Origin: Elusimicrobia bacterium RIFOXYB2_FULL_48_7
GTDB taxonomy: Bacteria > Elusimicrobiota > Endomicrobiia > CG1-02-37-114 > XYA2-FULL-39-19
Direction: 5' to 3'
Assembly (NCBI GenBank): GCA_001800495.1
Contig: MGVM01000209.1
Coordinates: 5,118 to 22,701 of the forward strand
DNA length: 17,584 nt
In this document: piece after piece, positions 1-6,190 of the stretch
Layout: each line of letters opens with the position of its first letter
How positions within the stretch are numbered: the first letter of the stretch is position 1
Translations under genes and position numbers: made by a program
Notes under the pieces: generated by a model
Told to the model about the DNA's origin: nothing
Seen by the model: only the letters and a program-made list of their open reading frames with translations
The model's database searches: none

Positions 1-551
1 TACCTCTTGGCAACCCCGCCGAAAGAATTGACTTCCGTGACCCCCGGGATTGAGCGCAGCAGCGGCCTTACATCCCAATCCTGCGCTGTCCGCAGGCCGG
101 TCAAATCTGTTTTGTCACTTTCCAGGGTATACTGGAATATTTCTCCCAGGCCTGTACTTATGGGCCCCATTTCCGGCTCAAAACCCTGCGGCAGGCTTTC
201 TTTCGCAACCTGGATTCGTTCAAAAACTATCTGCCGCGCGAAATACGTGTCGACATCATCGTCAAACACAACCACAACCTGCGATAAACCTGCTTTTGAC
301 AGGGAACGGATCAAGTTTACCCTGGGCAAACCATTCATCTCTTTTTCCAGGGGCGAAGAGGTCAGACTTTCCACTTCTTCCGGGGCAAGCCCGGGCGCCT
401 GGGTCAAGACCATCACCTGCACATTTGTTACATCAGGAAAAGCGTCAATGGGCAGGGTCTGCCATGCCGCAATACCGCCGATAACAACTATGCCGGCGGC
501 GCATATTACCATGAATCTTTGTTTAAATATAAATGAAATGAGTTTATTCAT
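1..551 (-). CDS. Heavy-metal RND efflux pump, CusA/CzcA family (N-terminal part)
   Basis: This is the inner-membrane proton-antiporter subunit of a tripartite metal efflux pump. Only the first 183 residues are in the window; the frame stays open to the left edge. The protein begins MNKLISFIFKQRF, followed by a first transmembrane helix (about residues 13-31) and the family hallmark LPIDAFPDVTNVQV (about 33-46). The porter-domain stretch APGLAPEEVESLTSSPLE follows, then a segment ending GIPGVTEVNSFGG-like (here SIPGVTEVNSFGG), all typical of HME-RND pumps. The start ATG (549-551) lies about 30 nt after the adaptor gene stop, in the usual TolC-adaptor-pump order. The metal (Cu/Ag versus Zn/Co/Cd) cannot be told because the transmembrane residues that define it lie outside the window. 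Confidence 0.93.
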   Translation of the reverse strand, partial: MNKLISFIFKQRFMVICAAGIVVIGGIAAWQTLPIDAFPDVTNVQVMVLTQAPGLAPEEVESLTSSPLEKEMNGLPRVNLIRSLSKAGLSQVVVVFDDDVDTYFARQIVFERIQVAKESLPQGFEPEMGPISTGLGEIFQYTLESDKTDLTGLRTAQDWDVRPLLRSIPGVTEVNSFGGVAKR

Positions 552-580
552 AGTCCATTCTCCTTAGCCAGCCTTATCAG

Positions 581-1543
581 CTAGTCCGCGCAGCCTTCGC
601 CCATCTCTGATTTCAATAATTCTGATTTAAGCAGGAAACTGCCTTTCACGGCTACTTTCTCCCCGGGTTTAAGGCCCTTGAGCACCTGCGTATAGCCGTT
701 ATCTTCAAATCCGGCTGTTATTTCCCTGGCTTCAAATTCCTTCTCCCCTTCCGGGACAAAAACGATTTGCTTGTCCTTTACTTTCTGCAGCGCATTGGAA
801 GGTATGGCGAGGTACTGCCCTTCACCGGTAATTATTTTTGCAGTAACGTACATGCTGAATTTAAGCAGGTATGCCGTGTTGTCAATTTCCGCTCTTATTT
901 TAATAGTCCTTGATGCCTCGTCAACCCGCGGGGATATAAACACTATTTTGCCGGAAAACACTTTTTCAGGGTACGCGACAGATCTCACTTTTATCCTGTA
1001 GCCTGTTCTTATTTTCCCCATGTCTTTTTCATAGATGTCGAAGTTCGCGCTGATAACACTGAGGTCAGAGATGGTAAATAACGAGGTTACCTCATCCGCA
1101 TGCTGGCCCTGTTTAACTGTTGCTCCGGTTATCATTCCGCCTGCCGGGGAAAGCAGCTCCACGGCTGCGTCCAATGTTTTCAATACAGCTAAAACATCCC
1201 CTTCCTTAACAACATCACCATACGCAGCTTTTACTTCAGTTACCTCGCCCGCGGTTTTCGGGACAACATGGAATATCCTTTCTGTATCTTTTGCTATTTC
1301 TCCCGTAACCTCAAGAATGTTTTCCATGGTACGGTACCCAGCCGCTTTCAATTCAAGGCCCATGGCTTTTCGTGAAGCTTCATCAACAACTATACATTGC
1401 GCCCCTATGTCGGCGGCTTCGCCTGCATGGCCTGCATGCCCCGCCTCTTTGTTTTCATCTGTAACAGTGTCCGCGCCCTTGTTGCAGCCGGTAATGGCTG
1501 AAAAAAACAGCATCAGGACAACAATTTTTGTAATTTTCAACAT
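581..1543 (-). CDS. Efflux RND transporter periplasmic adaptor subunit (membrane fusion lipoprotein)
   Basis: The adaptor links the RND pump to the TolC-type channel. The start is the ATG at 1541-1543, chosen because GGAGG lies 5 nt upstream; an in-frame TTG four codons earlier sits on that ribosome binding site. The 320-aa product has a lipoprotein signal (lipobox ITGC, Cys20), then a short His-rich linker (HAGHAG, about residues 36-41) that could bind metal. Two biotinyl-lipoyl half-motifs follow (about 97-121 and 131-160) and then beta-barrel and membrane-proximal domains, with SPRVDEASRTIKIRAEIDN (about 210-230) matching the family. The two lipoyl halves are joined by only about nine residues (TLDAAVELL), so the usual alpha-helical hairpin is essentially absent. 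It lies between the TolC-like gene and the RND gene and is clearly in the same operon. Confidence 0.92.
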   Translation of the reverse strand: MLKITKIVVLMLFFSAITGCNKGADTVTDENKEAGHAGHAGEAADIGAQCIVVDEASRKAMGLELKAAGYRTMENILEVTGEIAKDTERIFHVVPKTAGEVTEVKAAYGDVVKEGDVLAVLKTLDAAVELLSPAGGMITGATVKQGQHADEVTSLFTISDLSVISANFDIYEKDMGKIRTGYRIKVRSVAYPEKVFSGKIVFISPRVDEASRTIKIRAEIDNTAYLLKFSMYVTAKIITGEGQYLAIPSNALQKVKDKQIVFVPEGEKEFEAREITAGFEDNGYTQVLKGLKPGEKVAVKGSFLLKSELLKSEMGEGCAD

Positions 1544-1571
1544 GGTATCCTCCAATAAATTCTAATGCCAA

Positions 1572-2795
1572 TTATTTTAAATCTTCGCCGATAATCCGTT
1601 CAATCAACGCCAGCTTATTTTCATAATTTGCAAGCGCTTCGTAGTAAGTTAATTTCACGTTCCTGACAGCTTTCAGGTTATCCAGGTAGGTCAAAAAACC
1701 TGCTTTGCCCTCCCGGTACTGCAAATCAATCAGATTCTGGATTTCAGCCGCTTCATCCACGTTCCTTTTTAATATCTCTACCTGCCTGCCCGCGGCTACC
1801 GCCTCGATATAGGCATCATAAACACTGAGTTCCAGGTGCTTTTTGAAATAATCAACATCATTCCCGCTTTTTTCGAGGTCAACTTCTTTTTCCCTGATTT
1901 CCCCTGAACTCCTGTACCAAAGCGGTATTGAAAACCCAACACTTGCGCCTAACAGCCCGGAGGCCGGTTCTTCCCTTGATAAAATCAAACCAACAGAGGG
2001 GTTTGGCCATAAATCACGCCCGGCAAGCTGAACCCCCTTTTTGTTAAGGCCGGCTATCATTGTTTTTACTTTCAGGTCCGGGTTCTGCGAAAGAGTTTTG
2101 CTTTTAAGCGTATCATAATCCAGTTTCTTCTCCCGGTAAGAGAAATTTTCCTGTATCTTATATTCGTTTGTGATTTGTTTCCCCAGGAGCAGGTTAAACT
2201 GGGATTTTACAACCTTCATTTCCCTATCCGCAAGGATTAAGTCATTTTCTGACTGGGACAATTCAATCCTTGCCCTCAGCAGCTCATTCAGATAGATACT
2301 GCCGGAATTGTATTTATTCTGCACGCTGTCAAAGAGCTTCCTTACAAGGTCGAGATTCTCATTGGCAAGCTCGTTTCTTTTCTGGATAAGCAGGATCTGA
2401 TAATATTTTTCCTTGACTTCCAATGCGGCCTCCAGCCGCACAGTCTTCAATTGTTCCTCCGCGACAGCTATCAGTCCACCGGCAATATCCCTGCGTTTTG
2501 TTCTTTTGCCGAATAGCTCCAGTTCCTGATTTAAACTGAGTTCATAATTGCCCAGCCCTGAATCAGATAAATCTGAAGACTGGAAATCAACTGAGGGGTT
2601 CGCGTAAGCACCTGCCTGAATAAGCCTTGATTTAGCGGTTTCAATATCTTGTTTTGCATTTATTACCCTGGCATTGCCTTCGCCGGCTGTTAACAGCGCC
2701 TCTTTGAGAGAGATGCTTTCCTGCGCATCCAGCAGGCTGAAAGACGCCCCTGCCAACACAGTTAAAGCCATCATTAACTGGAATTTGACTATCAT
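1572..2795 (-). CDS. TolC family outer membrane efflux protein (CusC/CzcC-like)
   Basis: This is the outer-membrane channel of the metal efflux pump. The 407-aa product starts at the ATG at 2793-2795, which has GAGGT about 4 nt upstream; an in-frame ATG four codons earlier has no ribosome binding site. A Sec signal peptide (about residues 1-25, MMALTVLAGASFSLLDAQ) precedes two OEP-type repeats rich in long amphipathic helices. Examples are the coiled stretch around KEKYYQILLIQKRNELANENLDL and the later NVDEAAEIQNLIDLQYREGKAGFLTYLDNLKAV, where the YREGKAGFL(T/D)YLD pattern is typical of the CzcC/CusC group. The adaptor gene follows after 28 nt. Length is normal for the family and no frameshift is seen. 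Confidence 0.93.
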   Translation of the reverse strand: MIVKFQLMMALTVLAGASFSLLDAQESISLKEALLTAGEGNARVINAKQDIETAKSRLIQAGAYANPSVDFQSSDLSDSGLGNYELSLNQELELFGKRTKRRDIAGGLIAVAEEQLKTVRLEAALEVKEKYYQILLIQKRNELANENLDLVRKLFDSVQNKYNSGSIYLNELLRARIELSQSENDLILADREMKVVKSQFNLLLGKQITNEYKIQENFSYREKKLDYDTLKSKTLSQNPDLKVKTMIAGLNKKGVQLAGRDLWPNPSVGLILSREEPASGLLGASVGFSIPLWYRSSGEIREKEVDLEKSGNDVDYFKKHLELSVYDAYIEAVAAGRQVEILKRNVDEAAEIQNLIDLQYREGKAGFLTYLDNLKAVRNVKLTYYEALANYENKLALIERIIGEDLK

Positions 2796-2860
2796 AACAC
2801 CTCGCATAAAAACATATTTTAATGGATTAAGAAGATAGAAGAATGTTCAGGTACTCTTTT

Positions 2861-3124
2861 TTAGGAAGAAACTTTGGGAGGATGGTCAACGCCAGGAACA
2901 TAAACACGCTGGATGATGATGTCTTGTACAAAAACCGCGTAAGAAACCTTAAATGCAGGCGTGTTGCTCACTTTGCCGACAGCGCAATTATGGTCTCCCG
3001 CGGTGCAGCAGGTAAAACAGTGCGTGCTGTCGTTTTCATGCCCGGAAACGCAGGTATCGCCGCAAATACAGGCAGATATCGACGCAAACACCAGCAAAAT
3101 TAACACGGGAATCATTTTATTCAT
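2861..3124 (-). CDS. Small Cys/His-rich putative lipoprotein at the head of the metal efflux operon
   Basis: This is an 87-aa protein starting MNKMIPVLILLVFASISAC. A hydrophobic signal is followed by a lipobox-like ISAC (Cys19). A Cys/His-rich segment comes next (ACICGDTC, then HCFTCCTAGDHNC), with seven cysteines and several histidines in about 35 residues, and then a C-terminal part ending RVYVPGVDHPPKVSS. It is not a recognised enzyme; the composition and position, first in the efflux operon and 65 nt before the TolC gene, suggest a periplasmic metal-binding or metal-sensing accessory protein. That role is inference. The chosen ATG has no Shine-Dalgarno sequence and lies 4 nt from a TATAAT; the Met four codons in is an alternative start. 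An upstream in-frame codon at 3160 would overlap the -35 and is unlikely. Confidence 0.72.
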   Translation of the reverse strand: MNKMIPVLILLVFASISACICGDTCVSGHENDSTHCFTCCTAGDHNCAVGKVSNTPAFKVSYAVFVQDIIIQRVYVPGVDHPPKVSS

Positions 3125-3128
3125 CGTT

Positions 3129-3160
3129 ATTATACTACTAAAACAGGGATTTGAAGTCAA
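3129..3160 (-). promoter_or_regulatory. Predicted sigma70 promoter of the metal efflux operon
   Basis: On the minus strand TTGACT (3155-3160) is followed 17 nt later by TAGTAT (3132-3137), overlapping a perfect TATAAT (3129-3134, spacing 20). Either -10 box would place the transcript start at or within a few bases of the lipoprotein gene ATG (3122-3124). Confidence 0.5.
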
Positions 3161-3164
3161 TAGG

Positions 3165-3195
3165 AAAAACCGCCGGTTAGCGCCGCGGCTTTTTT
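3165..3195 (-). terminator. Putative intrinsic terminator after terC
   Basis: A GC-rich imperfect inverted repeat (CCGC at 3170-3173 with GCGG at 3185-3188, alternative GCCG/CGGC pairing) is flanked by A5 and T6 runs. It would read as a hairpin followed by U5 on the minus strand directly after the terC stop, and it separates terC from the efflux operon. The stem is short, so confidence is moderate. Confidence 0.5.
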
Positions 3196-4114
3196 ATATT
3201 TCCGGGTTGCGGGCTTTGTTTTTGGCCAGGGAAAGGACAATCGAAACCGCCAGTACCAGGGTTATCACCCCGAGAGAAACGGTTATCGATATTTTATAAA
3301 CATCCGCGAGGATCATTTTTACACCGACAAAGGCAAGCACCAGCGAAAGCCCGTGCTGGAGGTATTTGAACATCTGCATGGACCCCGCCAGGGCAAAATA
3401 AAGGGCGCGCAGGCCAAGTATGGCGAATACGTTTGCCGAATAGATAATAAAGGAATCGGTCGAAATGGCCAGCGCGGCAGGTATAGAATCAACCGCGAAG
3501 ATAATATCCGTGGTTTCTATGACCAGGAGCACGAGAAAAAGCGGCGTCACGATGTACCTGCCTTCATGTTTGACGAAGAATTCGCTGCCCGCATGCCCTT
3601 CGGCCACGGGAAAAAGTTTTTTGAACACTTTCAATACTATATTTTTATCAGGGTGTATTTCCTTGTTCTCTTCAAACCACATCTTGATGCCGATATAAAC
3701 CAGCATCGCGCCGAACAAATATATCATCCAGTGGAATTTGGCTATCAGGGCAACTCCGGCGAGGATAAAAACCGCCCTCATTACAAGCGCCCCGAGTATT
3801 CCCCAAAAAAGTATTTTATACTGGTATTCCGCCTTTACGCCGAAAAACGAGAACACGAGAATGAACACAAATATATTGTCCACGCTTAAAGACCGTTCCA
3901 CCAGATAAACGGTCAAAAATTCAAGCGCTTTCTCGCTCCCGCTGAAAATAAATAATCCCGCATTGAACACCAGGGCCACTACAATCCATATCACGCTCCA
4001 GACAAGGGACTCTTTTACGCTTATCACCCTGTTTCCTTTATGGAACACGCCCAGGTCTACCATCAACATCAACACTACAAATGCATTGAAAATAATCCAG
4101 GTTAAGGTAGTCAT
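3194..4114 (-). CDS. TerC family integral membrane protein (Alx-like)
   Basis: This is a 306-aa polytopic membrane protein of the TerC/Alx family; members are linked to manganese export, metal loading of secreted proteins and tellurite resistance. About nine hydrophobic helices are visible. Family acidic motifs lie within helices: LMVDLGVF (Asp20), VERSLSVDNIFVF (Glu73, Asp79) and VIETTDIIFAVDSIPAAL (Glu200, Asp203, Asp209). Length matches the Alx-type subgroup (E. coli Alx is a little over 300 aa). The gene begins only 32 nt after the 3' end of tRNA-Ser and has no clear ribosome binding site; the gap has T-runs and TATAAAAAT but no room for the pH/Mn-responsive leader known for alx in E. coli. 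It borders the metal efflux operon, so a metal-homeostasis role is likely, but the substrate is not shown. Confidence 0.92.
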   Translation of the reverse strand: MTTLTWIIFNAFVVLMLMVDLGVFHKGNRVISVKESLVWSVIWIVVALVFNAGLFIFSGSEKALEFLTVYLVERSLSVDNIFVFILVFSFFGVKAEYQYKILFWGILGALVMRAVFILAGVALIAKFHWMIYLFGAMLVYIGIKMWFEENKEIHPDKNIVLKVFKKLFPVAEGHAGSEFFVKHEGRYIVTPLFLVLLVIETTDIIFAVDSIPAALAISTDSFIIYSANVFAILGLRALYFALAGSMQMFKYLQHGLSLVLAFVGVKMILADVYKISITVSLGVITLVLAVSIVLSLAKNKARNPEI

Positions 4115-4146
4115 ATTTTTATAAAAAACGGAGAGTGAAAAAAAAC

Positions 4147-4237
<91 letters not shown>

Positions 4238-4244
4238 TTAGTTG

Positions 4245-5345
4245 TTACTCTTCTTGTTTATCGTCGGGAACATCAGGCAACTTGCTAATGTTGCCAATCC
4301 CTGCTAACTCCAAATTAACAAAAGTTTGACGGGAGTTTGACGACCCCCCTTCCAGGCAGGAAGTAAGGTCATTCAGTTTCTCCATTTCTTCCCTTTTGTA
4401 GTTTGGGCACAGGTGCGCATAATATCTTTCTGTGGTAGTTACGCTTGCATGCCCCAACCATTTGCTAATTTGGAAGATATTCACTCCAGCCATTCCCAGA
4501 TGGCTCGCAAAACTGTGTCTAAGGTCATGCCATCGCATATTTTTGATACCGACCTTGTTACATGCTTTCTTAAACCTATGCGCGACAGCATCGTCCGTTA
4601 GATTTCCAAAAACCAAATCCCCCGGGTTCTTGCCAACCCCATAAAGGTTGAGTAAAACCTTGTAAAGAGCGTCATTTACCGGGATGTGTCTTGATTTCCC
4701 GGACTTGGATTTGGCAACAAAAATATCCCTTATAGTCAGAGTCACATTCTCCCATGTCAGATTGACAAGTTCGCCCAGCCGCATCCCAGTGTGTAAAGCG
4801 CCCATAAAATAGGGATAAAGTTTCTTGTGGAGACAAGGTTTTAGTTTCTCAATTTCATCTTTTGACAACCAACGCACATGGGCGTTAAATTCTGGTTTCA
4901 GTTTCACACCGCAGGCGGGATTAAAGCCAGTGAATCTTCTCCATAAAGTCATTCTGTTAAAAAGCGCTTTTGTAAAACCGTGGTAGCGGTTTATGGTAGC
5001 GACTTTTAACCCCTTATCCTGAAGGTAATTCCGCATATTCTGAATGTCCAGCGGAGTAAAATCAACCAACTTCTTGTCTCCAAACAATTGGGTTAATACT
5101 TTTATCTTCGCACGGTCATCACCACCGGAACTCTTGTTAGGTTTGGAGTGATTTTCAAAGAACAATTGAGCAGCCTCACCAAAAGTAATCTTTTCATCTG
5201 AGAAAAGCCCTTTTGATAAGTCAGACCTTTTCAGTGCCTCTGCTCTTAATGCTTCCTTCTGGGTCTTAAACCTTTTCCTGTATCTTTTGCCTAAATACTC
5301 AAAGTCATAAGCCCAGGTTTCATTTGAGGTAGAGTCAACGCTCAT
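4245..5345 (-). CDS. Tyrosine recombinase / phage-type integrase
   Basis: The 366-aa site-specific recombinase would integrate and excise the island at tRNA-Ser. An N-terminal arm-binding-like domain (about residues 10-45, WAYDFEYLGKRYRKRFKTQKEA) precedes a SAM-like core-binding domain (about 52-150) and a C-terminal catalytic domain with Arg189 (HTGMRLGEL), a Lys in KSKSGKSRHIPV (about 212-217), His273 and Arg276 (WHDLRHSFASH), His299 (KWLGHAS) and nucleophile Tyr309 (TTERYYAHL). All expected residues are present. Its ATG overlaps the stop of the xis-like gene (ATGA) with GAGGAG upstream, so the two are translationally coupled. The extra C-terminal tail after about residue 330 is encoded over two GTTTGACG candidate arm sites. 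The stop lies 8 nt from tRNA-Ser. Confidence 0.96.
   Translation of the reverse strand: MSVDSTSNETWAYDFEYLGKRYRKRFKTQKEALRAEALKRSDLSKGLFSDEKITFGEAAQLFFENHSKPNKSSGGDDRAKIKVLTQLFGDKKLVDFTPLDIQNMRNYLQDKGLKVATINRYHGFTKALFNRMTLWRRFTGFNPACGVKLKPEFNAHVRWLSKDEIEKLKPCLHKKLYPYFMGALHTGMRLGELVNLTWENVTLTIRDIFVAKSKSGKSRHIPVNDALYKVLLNLYGVGKNPGDLVFGNLTDDAVAHRFKKACNKVGIKNMRWHDLRHSFASHLGMAGVNIFQISKWLGHASVTTTERYYAHLCPNYKREEMEKLNDLTSCLEGGSSNSRQTFVNLELAGIGNISKLPDVPDDKQEE
4324..4342. promoter_or_regulatory. Candidate integrase arm-type sites, left arm
   Basis: Two copies of GTTTGACG (4324-4331 and 4335-4342), 11 bp apart, start 86 bp inside the left att core. They mirror a pair on the other side of the element. 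They lie within the integrase coding region. Confidence 0.5.
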
Positions 5346-5581
5346 TTTAGCATCTCCTCGTCCCTCACCAATTCATCATTAGGATTATACAATATTTTCA
5401 TGTTTTGTGGAACATGGGTTTGGTTTTTTATCCAAATATCAATTTTATCCTTGGGGAACCTTAAACATCTACCAATTTTTGTGCGGGGAATCTTGTCATG
5501 ATATACGAGGTCATATATGGTTTTTTTCTTCATGCCGATGTATTCACACAATTCATCTATGTTTAGTAATTGTTTTTCCAT
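5342..5581 (-). CDS. Excisionase-like helix-turn-helix protein (HTH_17 / MerR-like)
   Basis: This 79-aa DNA-binding protein begins MEKQLLNIDELCEYIGMKKKTIYDLVYHDKIPRTKIGR. The HTH_17/excisionase pattern is clear: LLNIDELCEYIG (about residues 5-16), helix KKKTIYDLV, wing IPRTKIGRCLRFPKDKIDIWI (about 31-51). Proteins of this type bend DNA at att sites and tip integrases toward excision, and often regulate int. The ATG at 5579-5581 fits the family start; an in-frame TTG at 5632 would add 17 residues of poor similarity. It overlaps int by 4 nt, so the two form an operon. The ribosome binding site (AAGAAAAAG) is weak, and a structured leader lies upstream. Confidence 0.83.
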   Translation of the reverse strand: MEKQLLNIDELCEYIGMKKKTIYDLVYHDKIPRTKIGRCLRFPKDKIDIWIKNQTHVPQNMKILYNPNDELVRDEEMLK

Positions 5582-5630
5582 CTTTTTCTTAACAGGCGGG
5601 AACAAAAATAATTCAGCGACCTGTTGTATC

Positions 5631-5727
5631 AAATAAAAAAATTGAAACCACTGTTTCGTAAATGCAAAACAGCGACCTCAATTTTTACACAGCCATTTGT
5701 TACAACAAACCCTGAATTTCAGTGGTT
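5631..5727 (-). promoter_or_regulatory. Attenuator-like structure in the xis-int leader
   Basis: In the minus-strand transcript AACCACTG (5720-5727) can pair with CAGTGGTT (5646-5653). Nested inside or competing are a CTGTTT/AAACAG stem (5651-5656 with 5667-5672) and a CTGAA/TTCAG dyad (5712-5722). A run of seven U follows about 4 nt after the outer arm (5634-5642 region). This resembles a terminator/antiterminator leader upstream of xis. Confidence 0.4.
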
Positions 5728-5782
5728 GGTTATATTACCTGAATGTTATGTGTGTATGTAGAAAATAGCCCTCAATAAACAT

Positions 5783-5812
5783 ATGATACTAAATCAGAGT
5801 TAGGTCTGTCAA
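5783..5812 (-). promoter_or_regulatory. Predicted sigma70 promoter for xis-int
   Basis: On the minus strand TTGACA (5807-5812) and TATCAT (5783-5788) are separated by 18 nt. The start would be near 5776, giving a leader of about 195 nt before the xis ATG. The -35 is the last of four TTGAC repeats. Confidence 0.5.
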
Positions 5813-5848
5813 GTATATTTTCCGTCAAGGATTGTCAATTTTTGTCAA
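5807..5848 (-). repeat. Four TTGAC(A/G) direct repeats, three at 10-bp spacing
   Basis: On the minus strand TTGACA or TTGACG occurs at 5843-5848, 5833-5838, 5823-5828 and 5807-5812, spaced 10, 10 and 16 bp. The last is the -35 of the xis-int promoter, so the array may be a regulator or Xis binding site. Confidence 0.5.
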
Positions 5849-6190
5849 TAGCATAAAACACAAACAAAAAGAATATATTGAAATGCGATTTCAGACAGGA
5901 TAGGCTCACATTTCAAGCGGAGCGGGCTTTAAGGGGCATTGCAGGCGTTTTTTGAGGCATTACAGGCGTGCTTTTGACAGGCTTGCGGACAGTCCAGCGG
6001 TATAGATTGAGTTTCCAAAGCATAGGGCTATTGTTTTTCAGTCGGAAACAGGCAAGTATAGAAGTATAGACAGGGAAAGCATGGGCTATATATAAGCAGA
6101 GTGAATTGAAATATATAGGGTGGGTGTTTAGTTTGGTTATAGTTCTATGGTTCAGGCTTCCAGTCGGTAAAACAATAGATATATAGTTTT

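Larger units (their letters stand above)
5582..6190. other. Long intergenic region: xis-int leader plus repeat-rich, G-biased spacer
   Basis: No plausible gene is seen in these roughly 600 bases. The left part is the xis-int leader with inverted repeats and a T-run (in transcript sense), and the promoter is near 5783-5812. The right part (about 5880-6180) is G-rich and C-poor on the plus strand. It contains a 21-bp-spaced repeat GGCATT(G/A)CAGGCG (5935 and 5956), several AGGC-type words, GTCGGAAA (6041) and many short TATA runs. It could be a control or replication-origin region for the element, but nothing seen proves that. Confidence 0.5.

Noticed and set aside
7..567. Open frames on the plus strand opposite the RND pump, adaptor and TolC-like genes (also 1035-1565)
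   Set aside because: They are antisense shadows of well-supported minus-strand genes, lack ribosome sites and show no protein family pattern.
3353..3889. 178-codon plus-strand frame opposite terC
   Set aside because: Its composition is a mirror of the membrane protein codons on the other strand, and terC is unambiguous by its acidic motifs.
4115..4146. yybP-ykoY or pH-responsive riboswitch ahead of the terC-family gene
   Set aside because: Only 32 nt separate tRNA-Ser and the start codon, and they are mostly T-runs; there is no room for such an aptamer.
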